From the NCBI GenBank assembly GCA_003695915.1, contig RFGF01000003.1, positions 1 through 64,000 of the forward strand: a stretch of 64,000 bases of DNA. The letters are read 5' to 3'. Source of the DNA: Nitrospirota bacterium (lineage in GTDB: Bacteria > Nitrospirota > Nitrospiria > Nitrospirales > UBA8639). Position 1 is the first letter of the stretch. Each line of letters starts with the position of its first letter. Under the pieces are notes generated by a model. That model worked only from the letters and a program-made list of their open reading frames with translations. It was not told the DNA's origin and made no database searches. The position numbers and the translations under genes are program-made. Positions 28,476-37,387 of the stretch are shown piece after piece.

Positions 28476-31142
28476 CTATACCTTTTCCACACTCACGCGG
28501 GCCAATTTGCAATAGGGCACCCCAGTCCGGGGATCGACGGTGACAGACATCACTTGGCGGAGATCCTGGTCGAAATGCTCCGGGAAGACCACCACACCCT
28601 CCGGGACGCGTTCCCATGCTCGGACCGGTGTGATCGCCGATCCGCCCTCGTTCCGTATTTCGATCCGATCGCCGGTCCGCACTCCCAACCGCTCGGCATC
28701 CTGGGGATTTAAATTGGCTACTCCTGCCGATTGAATCTTCAGCAACCCTTTTGCCTTGGTCGAAAACTTTCCCGAATGGAACAAGGATTGGGCAAAGCTC
28801 AACGTCATGGTCCCGGTGGTTTTCGTGACAGGCGGCGGCGTCAGCCGACCATCGAGATCGTCCCTATATCCACCGAGGATGTATCGGCGCAACACCTCTC
28901 GATCGGGCCGAGGCGGCAATGGCGCTGGACCAAGCACACGGCTCGCGGGAATCATATTTCTGATCTCTTTCGTTAAATCCTTCGCGGTTTCATATTCCAT
29001 CGGGCTATCCAACAGCACAGACAGCGCGGAGAAGATTTCCCAATCCGGTCGACTTTCGCCCAACGGTTCGATGGCTTTTCTCACCGCCTGAGTATGACCT
29101 TCGGTATTGATGCATGTCCCATCTTTTTCCGCATAGGAACAGGCCGGCAACACCACATGTGCGCGCTGAGCCGTCTCCGTGAGAAAGAGTTCCTGACAGA
29201 CCAACAACTCCACACGATCGAGCGCCTCCGCGACGCCGGCCGATGGAGGAAGGGACCCCAGCGGATTCTCTCCCACAACAAATAGCGCTTTGAGATGTCC
29301 GGTCTTGGCTCGCTCGATCATCTCCATCATCGTCAAACCAGGTGTCCGTGGCGGTTCCTGGCCCCAGGAAGCGGCCACGGCCCGGCGGGCTTCAGGATCC
29401 GAAACCGGTAAGGCCCCGGGGAGCAGATCCGGCACGGCTCCCATTTCGATGGCTCCCTGCTCGTTGTTTTCTTCAGCCAAGGCGGCGATCCCGCAGCCTG
29501 GCCGATCGAGACGCCCCAAGAGCAGCAGGACATCGTGGATATTGACCATCGTCGCGTAGCCCCCTGGCGAGCGCAACACGCCCTGGCCCACCACAACGAT
29601 CGATCGGGCGCCTTGCTCGAAAGTTCGGACAGCCGCATGAAACATTGACGGGGTCAACGTCGAATGCGCCAAGAGGCGATCCCACGTGATCGCCTCGATT
29701 TTTGTCCGCAAGGCACCGACATACTCCGGCGCTTCCTGTTCGAGAGCCGAATCGACCAACCCCTGCTCGAACACCGCTTTGATGAGACCGAGCACGCCGA
29801 TCCCAAATTGATCAGGGGAAAGTTCCAGATGATGCGTCGCCAACGTCGCAATGTTGCTGATGGTCCCACGCACCGGCTTGAGAGATTCGAGCGTGATCAA
29901 ACGGGCGCCGCGTTGCTTGACGGCTTCCTTGATCTTCAGGCCAGTGATGGGATTGGTTTCCGTCACATTGGTGCCGATCAGCATCAAGGTGTCGGCAGCC
30001 ACCACGTCATCGAACGTCACTGTCCAGCGATGCAGCCCCTGCACACGACGAAAGGCCTCGATGGCATTCATATAGCCATAACGCACGCTGCTATCGAGAT
30101 GATTGGTCCCCAGGACCAGTCGCATGAATTTCTGGAACAGATAGAGATCCTCATTCGTACAGCGGGCAGAGATCAGGCCGCCGATGGCCTCGGGGCCATA
30201 CTCGTCCTTCACCCATCCCACCTGCGCGGCGACGGTCTCCAGCGCTTCTTCCCAGGTGACCTCGACCAAGTGTCCATCTTTGCGGACCAGCGGGGTGGTC
30301 AGCCGGTCCGGGTGCGTACTGGCATGGTAGCCGAAAAATCCGCGCGCACAGAGGTCGGCGTTATTACGGCCACCGCCGAGAGTGGAATTGACTTCGATCA
30401 AACGGTTCTCTTTCGTTTGCAGCGTGATTTCGCATCCATCCCCGCAATACCCGCAGATCGTTTCCGCTCGTTTGAGCATCCAAGGCCGGAATTCATACAT
30501 CGACAGCCGGCTGGTGATCGCCCCCACTGGACAGATCTGCACGCAGCCGCCGCAAAATTCACAGTCCAGCTCGTGATGGCCGAACGATTTGATTTCCGTC
30601 AGGGTCCCGCGTCCTTGCGGCGCCAAGGCTTTGACATCCATCACTTGGTCGCAATACCGGACACACCGCAAGCACTGCACACACCTGTTCATCTGCGTTT
30701 CGATCAGCGCGCTGAAGTATTCCTTGGGAAAGACCCGCTTGAGCTCCGTAAAGCGGCTCACCGGCGGAGTGTATTCATGGGAAAAATCCTGAAGATCGCA
30801 TCGGCCACCTTGATCGCACACCGGACAGTCCAAGGGATGATTGGCCAAAATAAATTCCAGCACCGACTTTCTGGCTTGCTGGACCGTCGGCGAGGTGGTG
30901 CGAACGACCATTCCTTCGGCAACTTTGGTGCTGCACGAGGTTTGGAGACGTGGCATCTTTTCGATCTCCACGAAGCACATCCGGCAGTTGGCGTCGGGAG
31001 CCAATTTCGGGTGATAGCAGAAATGAGGAATCATGACCCCCGCTTGCCTGGCCGCTTCAATGACCAAGGTATCTTTGGGCACCGTGATCGTCATGCCGTC
31101 GATCGTGAGGGTGACGGTGGGTTGTCCTGTTTCCTGACTCAT
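28476..31142 (-). CDS. nuoG: NADH-quinone oxidoreductase subunit G
   Basis: NuoG is the large Fe-S subunit of the peripheral arm. The 888-residue protein has the 2Fe-2S domain (FCYHPKLAPDANCRMC and a later Cys), the HxxxCxxCxxxxxC motif (HPLDCPVCDQGGRCDLQ), two 4Fe-4S motifs (CVQCLRCVRYC, CEFCGGCVQICP), an extra CGYCGDGC cluster motif and a molybdopterin-oxidoreductase-like domain that no longer binds cofactor in complex I. The C-terminal MopB-type domain is complete (NLNPQDAERLGVRTGDRIEI). The CGYCGDGC motif corresponds to cluster N7 of many bacterial NuoG. Confidence 0.96.
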   Translation of the reverse strand: MSQETGQPTVTLTIDGMTITVPKDTLVIEAARQAGVMIPHFCYHPKLAPDANCRMCFVEIEKMPRLQTSCSTKVAEGMVVRTTSPTVQQARKSVLEFILANHPLDCPVCDQGGRCDLQDFSHEYTPPVSRFTELKRVFPKEYFSALIETQMNRCVQCLRCVRYCDQVMDVKALAPQGRGTLTEIKSFGHHELDCEFCGGCVQICPVGAITSRLSMYEFRPWMLKRAETICGYCGDGCEITLQTKENRLIEVNSTLGGGRNNADLCARGFFGYHASTHPDRLTTPLVRKDGHLVEVTWEEALETVAAQVGWVKDEYGPEAIGGLISARCTNEDLYLFQKFMRLVLGTNHLDSSVRYGYMNAIEAFRRVQGLHRWTVTFDDVVAADTLMLIGTNVTETNPITGLKIKEAVKQRGARLITLESLKPVRGTISNIATLATHHLELSPDQFGIGVLGLIKAVFEQGLVDSALEQEAPEYVGALRTKIEAITWDRLLAHSTLTPSMFHAAVRTFEQGARSIVVVGQGVLRSPGGYATMVNIHDVLLLLGRLDRPGCGIAALAEENNEQGAIEMGAVPDLLPGALPVSDPEARRAVAASWGQEPPRTPGLTMMEMIERAKTGHLKALFVVGENPLGSLPPSAGVAEALDRVELLVCQELFLTETAQRAHVVLPACSYAEKDGTCINTEGHTQAVRKAIEPLGESRPDWEIFSALSVLLDSPMEYETAKDLTKEIRNMIPASRVLGPAPLPPRPDREVLRRYILGGYRDDLDGRLTPPPVTKTTGTMTLSFAQSLFHSGKFSTKAKGLLKIQSAGVANLNPQDAERLGVRTGDRIEIRNEGGSAITPVRAWERVPEGVVVFPEHFDQDLRQVMSVTVDPRTGVPYCKLARVSVEKV

Positions 31143-31184
31143 TCGCGACAGCGCCTTTTCTTTTTCCTGTCCTAAGTTCCTATC

Positions 31185-32492
31185 TTAAGCCACGACCGGC
31201 AACTCTTTCTTCGACGATCGGCTGGCTTCAGCTCGTGCGATGAGCTCTTCGTACTCCGAACGCCAATAGCGTAGTGTACTGAGAATCGGGGCCACTTCCG
31301 CATCGCCGAACGCGCAGACCGTGCGTCCTTCGATGTTTTTACACAGATCCACGAGCAGATCCAGATCGGACATCCTCCCCTCCCCTTGCCAGATCCGTTG
31401 GAGAATCTGTACGAGCCAGGAACTGCCTTCCCGGCACGGCGTACATTTCCCGCAGGACTCATGATAGAAAAACTCCATCAGCCGGAGCGCGGCCCACACC
31501 ATGCTGGTCCCTTCTTCCATGACCGTCACGCCGCCGGAGCCCAACATGGATCCTGCCATCGCGACCGATTCGAAATCCATTTTGACATCGAGATGGTCCG
31601 GAGTGAGGAACGGCGCAGATGCCCCGCCGGGGATAAAAGCTTTCAGCGGTTTCTCGCCTCGCATGCCGCCGCCGTGTTCAAAAATCAGTTCACGGAAGGT
31701 CGTTCCCATCGGCAGCTCGTAGTTCCCCGGCCGTTTGACATGGCCGCTGAGACAAAAGACGCGCGTGCCGGTGCTCTTGGGCGGCGAGCCGATCGAGGCA
31801 TACCACTCGGCTCCGCGCATGATAATGTGCGGGATGTTGGCGAGCGTTTCCACATTGTTGACGACGGTCGGCTTTTGATAGAGCCCATGCGTCGCGGGAA
31901 ACGGCGGTTTGAATCGGGGCAGTCCACGCTTGCCCTCCAAGGATTCCAAAAGTGCGGTCTCCTCCCCGCAGATATAGGCACCGGCCCCGGCATGGACATG
32001 AATTTGGACATCGAGTTCGGAACCGAGAATTCTCGAACCCAGATAGCCAGCCGCTCGGGCCTCTCGAATCGCTCGCTCCAAGATCTTGGCCGCCAACCGG
32101 AATTCCCCTCGTATATAAATGTAGGCGAGCGAGGCCCTGATGGCATAACAGGTGATGATCATGCCTTCGAGGACCTGGTGGGGATCGCGTTCCATGAGCT
32201 GGCGATCCTTGAACGTCCCCGGTTCGCTTTCGTCAGCATTGCAACACAGAAATCGTGGGCCGGGATGATCTTTGGGAATGAATCCCCACTTCACGCCGGT
32301 CGGGAATCCTGCACCGCCGCGGCCCCGAAGCCCCGACCGCTTGACGATGTCGATCACCTCGTCGGGCGGGATTCCTCCCAGAACCTTGCGCAAGGCCTGG
32401 TAGCCTCCCGCCTTTTCATAATCCTGGAGCGAGCCCGTATAGCCGGGCTGTTCCATATTCTTCAGCAGAATTTTCTCGTATTTTGAAGCCAT
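31185..32492 (-). CDS. nuoF: NADH-quinone oxidoreductase subunit F
   Basis: NuoF binds NADH and FMN and oxidises NADH. Motifs seen: SGLRGRGGAGFPTGVKW (FMN loop), CNADESEPGTFKDR, GAYICGEETALLES and the N3 cluster ligands SCGKCTPCREG plus TVCAFGD. I place the start at ATG 32492 (MASKYEKILL), which gives 435 residues; a further in-frame start at 32525 adds 11 non-conserved residues. Presence of NuoE, F and G means this complex uses NADH and not only ferredoxin. Confidence 0.96.
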   Translation of the reverse strand: MASKYEKILLKNMEQPGYTGSLQDYEKAGGYQALRKVLGGIPPDEVIDIVKRSGLRGRGGAGFPTGVKWGFIPKDHPGPRFLCCNADESEPGTFKDRQLMERDPHQVLEGMIITCYAIRASLAYIYIRGEFRLAAKILERAIREARAAGYLGSRILGSELDVQIHVHAGAGAYICGEETALLESLEGKRGLPRFKPPFPATHGLYQKPTVVNNVETLANIPHIIMRGAEWYASIGSPPKSTGTRVFCLSGHVKRPGNYELPMGTTFRELIFEHGGGMRGEKPLKAFIPGGASAPFLTPDHLDVKMDFESVAMAGSMLGSGGVTVMEEGTSMVWAALRLMEFFYHESCGKCTPCREGSSWLVQILQRIWQGEGRMSDLDLLVDLCKNIEGRTVCAFGDAEVAPILSTLRYWRSEYEELIARAEASRSSKKELPVVA

Positions 32493-32535
32493 CAGCTTAG
32501 TCGTGCCGTCTGAGCCTGGATCCATCCCCGGTCGG

Positions 32536-33066
32536 TTACGATGTCGGTTCCGGCACCATAAACGGACCGCTTTTCAATGGGCAATCGCCCTGCTGTTTGA
32601 GCTCATCGAGAATCCGGCACACGGTTTCCTTTGTCAGGCGTTCGTAATAGTCATCATTGATCTGCATCATGGGCCCGGTGGCACAGGAACCCAGACATTC
32701 GACTACGCTCAACGTAAACAAACCGTCATCCGTCGTTTGGCCGACACGGATTCCCAGTTTTTCTCGAATCCACTCGATGACGTCGTCCGACCCCACGAGG
32801 GCACACATGAGCGATTTGCATACTTGCACATGAAATTTCCCGATGGGCTTGAGATTGAACATGGTATAGAAGGTGACGGTCTCATAGACCTGCGGGGGTG
32901 TCAAATCCAAAAGGGCGGCGATGGCCTTCATGGCTTCTTCGCTCACATATCCTTCTTCGCGCTGCGCGAGGTTCAGAAGCGGAAGCAAGGCGGACCGCTT
33001 CACCGGATACCGACCGATGATATCTTGTACTTCCTCTTGCAGATGATCAAAGATCGACCCGGCCAT
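32536..33066 (-). CDS. nuoE: NADH-quinone oxidoreductase subunit E
   Basis: NuoE carries the off-path 2Fe-2S cluster N1a. The four cysteines are visible as CKSLMC and CLGSCATGP. The N-terminal helical bundle has LLPLLNLAQREEGYVSEEAM. The 176-residue size is usual. It follows nuoCD by 18 bp and precedes nuoF. Confidence 0.96.
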   Translation of the reverse strand: MAGSIFDHLQEEVQDIIGRYPVKRSALLPLLNLAQREEGYVSEEAMKAIAALLDLTPPQVYETVTFYTMFNLKPIGKFHVQVCKSLMCALVGSDDVIEWIREKLGIRVGQTTDDGLFTLSVVECLGSCATGPMMQINDDYYERLTKETVCRILDELKQQGDCPLKSGPFMVPEPTS

Positions 33067-33084
33067 CCGCCACCCATCGAATGT

Positions 33085-34872
33085 TCAACGATCGCATTCG
33101 CCCATCACAATATCGTAAGTACCAAAGATCGTCACAATATCGGCAATCAAATATCCGCGCGCCATAAAATCGAACGCTCCCATATGCACGAACGAAGGCG
33201 AGCGGATTTTCAGCCGATAGGGACGAGGACTTCCATCACTGACAATGAAAAAGCCTAGCTCGCCTTTGGGCGCTTCAGTGGCACAGTAGGTTTCGCCTTT
33301 GGGCGGCTTAAACCCTTGGGTAAAAATAATAAAATGATGGATCATACTTTCCATATCGCGCATGACTTTGGGCTTCGGTGGCGGGATCACACAGGCATGC
33401 TCGGCCATGATGGGCCCGTCCGGCAGTTGATCGAGGCATTGCTGAATGATCCTGGCACTTTGTCGCATTTCTTCCATCCGGACCCAATAGCGATCATAGG
33501 TATCACCGTCTTTCCCTACCGGCACTTCCCAGTCCACTCGATCATAGGCGCCGTACGGTTCGAGCTTTCGCACATCATACGCTACGCCGGACCCTCGCAA
33601 GACCGGGCCGGTCAAGCCGAAGTTGATCGCATCTTCCCCGGAAATGACCGCCACGCCCTTGGTGCGGGCCAGCCAAATGCGGTTTTGCTGCAACAAAGTA
33701 TCGTATTCATGAATACGCTCGGGAAAGGTTTTGAGAAACGCTTTGAGCTCGCCGATGATTTCCGGCGTCAAATCATTATCAACGCCCCCGATTCGATAAT
33801 AGTTCAAGGTCAAGCGGGCCCCGCACAGTTTTTCAAAGAGATCCAACAGCACTTCCCGTTCCCGAAAGGTCCAGAAAAAGACGGTCATGGCTCCAATATC
33901 CAGCGCCTGCGTCCCCAGCCAGAATAGGTGTCCGACGATCCGCTGCATCTCCGCCACGATGGTCCGCACGTATTCGGCACGCTCCGGGACCGTGATGCCC
34001 ACGAGTTTTTCGACGGCCCGGACATAGGCGTAGTTGTTGGTCATGGCGCACACGTAGTCGAGCCGATCCGTATGGGGAATCACTTGCATGTACGTGAGCC
34101 CTTCGGCCAGCTTTTCCACTCCCCGATGCAAATAGCCCATATCCGGCGTGGCTTTGGTAATGCGCTCACCATCGAGTTCCAAGACCACGCGCAAAACCCC
34201 ATGCGTACTGGGATGTTGTGGCCCCATGTTCAACAAGAGTTCAGCCGTCTGTGGAGATTCTCCATTATGAGACATGAATTGCCGGCGTTGCTCTTCGGGG
34301 ATTTCTGCTTCCAACCATTCGCCTGCCGGCTCGTCGAGGCGCGGAAGAAAATCGAACCGACTGCGCCAGCCTTTTCCTTCGGCAGGAAAATCTTTGCGCA
34401 AGGGATGCCCTTCGTCATAGTCCTCGGGCAACAAAATCCGCCGGAGATCCGGGTGACCCGCAAAGCGAATGCCCATGAGGTCATACACCTCGCGCTCCAT
34501 GAAATTGGCCCCTTTCCAAATATCGCAAATCGAGGCGATCGTCGGATTGTCTTCCGGCACCCGGGCCTTGAGACGAATGCGGGTCCGATGAGGAAGCGAG
34601 AGGAAATGATAGACCACTTCGAACCGCTCGAGCGCATCGGGATAATCGACCGAACACACATCCGTAATATGGTCGAAAGCTATCGAAGGCTCGTCGTGAA
34701 GGAATTGCGCCACCTCTCGCAAACCATCGGCGCGAATGTGCGCGACGAGATCGCCACGCTTCGGGTCTTCCCAGACGGACAACACTTGCTTCGGGAATCT
34801 TGCTGCGAGTGTATCCAACACACGATGCACGGTCGAAATTCCTTCGTCTAGTAGCTCCACCGAACGGCTCAT
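33085..34872 (-). CDS. nuoCD: NADH-quinone oxidoreductase fused subunits C and D
   Basis: One 595-residue protein joins NuoC (about 1-185; ERFEVVYHFLSL, FMEREVYDLMGIRFAGHPDLRR-type segment) and NuoD (about 205-595). NuoD lines the quinone pocket: NMGPQHPSTHGVLR with the His used for quinone, and a C-terminal DIVMGECDR. The C-D fusion is known from several bacterial groups including enterobacteria. The conserved arginine region next to N2, target of NDUFAF7-type methylation in mitochondria, lies in this subunit, which matters because a MidA homologue heads the operon. Confidence 0.96.
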   Translation of the reverse strand: MSRSVELLDEGISTVHRVLDTLAARFPKQVLSVWEDPKRGDLVAHIRADGLREVAQFLHDEPSIAFDHITDVCSVDYPDALERFEVVYHFLSLPHRTRIRLKARVPEDNPTIASICDIWKGANFMEREVYDLMGIRFAGHPDLRRILLPEDYDEGHPLRKDFPAEGKGWRSRFDFLPRLDEPAGEWLEAEIPEEQRRQFMSHNGESPQTAELLLNMGPQHPSTHGVLRVVLELDGERITKATPDMGYLHRGVEKLAEGLTYMQVIPHTDRLDYVCAMTNNYAYVRAVEKLVGITVPERAEYVRTIVAEMQRIVGHLFWLGTQALDIGAMTVFFWTFREREVLLDLFEKLCGARLTLNYYRIGGVDNDLTPEIIGELKAFLKTFPERIHEYDTLLQQNRIWLARTKGVAVISGEDAINFGLTGPVLRGSGVAYDVRKLEPYGAYDRVDWEVPVGKDGDTYDRYWVRMEEMRQSARIIQQCLDQLPDGPIMAEHACVIPPPKPKVMRDMESMIHHFIIFTQGFKPPKGETYCATEAPKGELGFFIVSDGSPRPYRLKIRSPSFVHMGAFDFMARGYLIADIVTIFGTYDIVMGECDR

Positions 34873-34908
34873 CGCACGGTCGGAAGCGCCAGAGCAGATG
34901 CAGCGTTC

Positions 34909-35388
34909 TTACTTGACAAACACCTTTTCGCGTTGAATTTTTTCTTGGAGTTTCATCAGACCATCCAATAAGGCCTCGGGCCGCGGCGGGCAGCCAGCAA
35001 TATAGACATCGACGGGGACAATTTGATCGACTCCTTGGACGACACTGTAACTATTGTAGTGATTACCGGAGGTTGCACAGGATCCCATCGAAATCACATA
35101 CCGGGGTTCCGCCATTTGATCATAAATTCTCCTGATGACCGGTGCCATTTTCCGACAGACCGTCCCGGCTACGATCATCAGATCGGATTGGCGAGGCGAG
35201 GCCCGGAACACGCCGGCCCCGAACCGATCGATGTCGTAGCGCGAGGACACCGAGGCGATCATTTCGATCGCGCAACAAGCAAGCCCGAACGTCATAGGCC
35301 ATAAAGCGGATTTTCTCGCCCAACTGACAAGATAATCGAGCTGGGTCGTGATGATGTTGGGCTCGAATTGCCGTTCAAGAACACTCAT
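34909..35388 (-). CDS. nuoB: NADH-quinone oxidoreductase subunit B
   Basis: NuoB holds cluster N2, the last before quinone. The ligands are present: tandem Cys in [11 protein letters not shown] in [11 protein letters not shown] and C in [13 protein letters not shown]. The 159-residue length is normal. It is placed between nuoA and nuoCD with short gaps of 93 and 36 bp. Confidence 0.97.
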   Translation of the reverse strand: MSVLERQFEPNIITTQLDYLVSWARKSALWPMTFGLACCAIEMIASVSSRYDIDRFGAGVFRASPRQSDLMIVAGTVCRKMAPVIRRIYDQMAEPRYVISMGSCATSGNHYNSYSVVQGVDQIVPVDVYIAGCPPRPEALLDGLMKLQEKIQREKVFVK

Positions 35389-35481
35389 AACACTCGAACA
35401 CTGTTATTAAAGATTTCTCCAAAATGTGCGCTTCATTGTATACGGATAGAATAAGAATACGCTAGGCCTAAAGACCTATTT

Positions 35482-35853
35482 TCAATCCCATTCCAAGGCT
35501 TGTTTTTTCCAGGCATACCAAAATCCTACGACCAAAATAGCAATGAATACGCCCATTTCGATGAGACCAACTATGCCTAATTTATGGAAAACCACCGCCC
35601 AAGGAAACATGAACACAATTTCGATATCGAAAATGACGAACAACATCGCAATAATGTAGTAGCGCATGGGAAACTGCACACGCGCATCCATAAACAAAGG
35701 ACTTCCACTTTCGTAGGGAAGCAATTTGGCACGATAGGGTCGCCGCGGTCGAACGAGCCATCCCACCAGCAACGAACCCAAGCCGAAGGCGGCCGCCAGC
35801 GCGCCAAAGACCAGGATGGGCAGATAATTGAGCGGGACCGATTGGGCATTCAT
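35482..35853 (-). CDS. nuoA: NADH-quinone oxidoreductase subunit A
   Basis: NuoA is a three-helix subunit at the quinone site entrance. The 123-residue protein has the family loop YESGSPLFMDARVQFPMRYY and FVIFDIEIVFMFPWAV. ATG 35853 overlaps the midA stop as ATGA, so nuoA is probably translated by coupling from midA. Confidence 0.97.
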   Translation of the reverse strand: MNAQSVPLNYLPILVFGALAAAFGLGSLLVGWLVRPRRPYRAKLLPYESGSPLFMDARVQFPMRYYIIAMLFVIFDIEIVFMFPWAVVFHKLGIVGLIEMGVFIAILVVGFWYAWKKQALEWD

Positions 35854-37109
35854 GCGTCGCTCCGTCGAACATCGAGTACGCCGTCGAAAAACGGGCGAAA
35901 CCGCAAGCCTCGCAACGTCGGAGCAGACAAGCCTTTCTGCTGAATGAGCACTTTAAAAGTTCCTCCGAACCCCTGTGGGCGAAACAATTCAGCGGCCCGG
36001 CGCAAGTCATGAGAGTCGAAGGAGCCGTCAGCCAGCAATTCTTCCGCCCCCAACCCAATCAGATAGTGAGACAGGTTCGTAAAGCCCGCGACCGATGCCC
36101 CATGCTCCTCGCCTGCGAGTGCTAAAGCCGAAAAATTCACATGAGCGGTCATATCCTGTTCGCCGATCATCGTGTACGGATCGCGAACAATCCGGTGTCG
36201 TGAATAGCACAAGAGGGTGCCATCCCGCCTCGTTGGCGCATAATAGTCCTGTGCCGTATGTCCATAATCGATCGTGACGAGCAGCCCTCGATCCAGTGCC
36301 TGGGCTACGGATTTCATCCATCGCACCGCCTCGAGATGAATTTCGGTGGTATAGCCTTCCGGCAACGTGATGCCCTGCCGCCGTAAATACTCCCCCAACT
36401 CCGGCGTCGAAGGATCGGCGAGCGATTCGATGAATTCAGCACCCGCGACATCGACCATGATCTCTTTGAGAGCGCCTCCTCGAACGGTTACGCGATGGAT
36501 GGGCAAGGCATCGACCAGCTCGTTCGAGTAAATCAGCCCAGTCACCGCTCGGTCGCCCAATTCTTCGACCGCTGTCACCCATTGGAGGTGATTGCGTCGC
36601 CGCTCATACGGAGCCAGCATTTGTTCTTGTGCCCTCCGCATCATGGGACTTCGCTCGACGAGTACATAACGCAATCGCGTCAAGAGATCAGGATCGGACC
36701 GTGAACAGGCATGCAGCAGGTCGCGGACAAGCGTGCCTTTTCCCGGACCGATTTCGACGACCGTGAGCGGGCGAGGATGATCGAGAAGCGCATCGACTTC
36801 GCGAATTTGCCGAAACAGAATCATCCCCAACAAGGGATGAACATCAGGCGCCGTGAGAAAGTCGCCTTCCCACCCAAGTCGTGTTTCCGCATCGGCACCC
36901 CGAGCACGCTCGTTCGCTCCCGTCATGTAATAGCCGTGCTCCGGATCGTACAATGCCAATTCCATGAATCTGGCAAACGTGATCGGTCCGTGCTCGGCGA
37001 TTTCAGCCCTAATTCTGTCGACTAAGACAGAATCGCTTCGGTGTATCCGTGTCTGCATCGCAATGTTTCCAAGCGATTCCAAGCAATTAGGAAAATCTCG
37101 GGCATTCAC
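35850..37109 (-). CDS. SAM-dependent methyltransferase of the MidA/NDUFAF7 family
   Basis: Mitochondrial NDUFAF7 (MidA) methylates an arginine of the NuoD-type subunit and is needed for complex I assembly. This 419-residue protein has the family N-terminus (GPITFARFMELALYDPEHGY, then GDFLTAPDVHPLLGMIL), the SAM motif TVVEIGPGKGTLVRDLL and YSNELVDALPIHRV. The start is uncertain: 37109 or ATG 37058 (MQTRIHRSDS). It is the first gene of the nuo unit and overlaps nuoA, which supports the same role in bacteria. Substrate methylation is inferred from the family and the neighbourhood. Confidence 0.9.
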   Translation of the reverse strand: MNARDFPNCLESLGNIAMQTRIHRSDSVLVDRIRAEIAEHGPITFARFMELALYDPEHGYYMTGANERARGADAETRLGWEGDFLTAPDVHPLLGMILFRQIREVDALLDHPRPLTVVEIGPGKGTLVRDLLHACSRSDPDLLTRLRYVLVERSPMMRRAQEQMLAPYERRRNHLQWVTAVEELGDRAVTGLIYSNELVDALPIHRVTVRGGALKEIMVDVAGAEFIESLADPSTPELGEYLRRQGITLPEGYTTEIHLEAVRWMKSVAQALDRGLLVTIDYGHTAQDYYAPTRRDGTLLCYSRHRIVRDPYTMIGEQDMTAHVNFSALALAGEEHGASVAGFTNLSHYLIGLGAEELLADGSFDSHDLRRAAELFRPQGFGGTFKVLIQQKGLSAPTLRGLRFRPFFDGVLDVRRSDA

Positions 37110-37387
37110 AGAAGCGCGGTACCTTAACTTTCCACTTGGAGCAAGTCAAGGCAAGAAACGCGCAGAGCCCTTGCCTTACATGCCTGTTTGATCATAATAG
37201 CAGAGGGTGCCCGCGACCGGCGAAACGCCTGAGCCCGGCAGCAATTGTCGGACCGCTGCCTCACTCGTTACACTCACATCACAGCCAAGCTCATCTCGCA
37301 GAAGGCTGGCGAGAGCGAACCAGGGACAGCTGTGATCCTGACCAAGAACGAAGCAATGGACTGAAAAACTCGCTCGAGGAGCCGACC
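37110..37387. promoter_or_regulatory. Divergent promoter region for midA-nuo and DUF2130 gene
   Basis: About 280 bp separate two divergent genes and so must hold both promoters, including that of the complex I operon. I saw no clear operator, riboswitch or small gene. Confidence 0.45.

Noticed and set aside
29664-31175. Long plus-strand open frame antisense to nuoG
   Set aside because: nuoG on the minus strand has all Fe-S motifs; the antisense frame has none.
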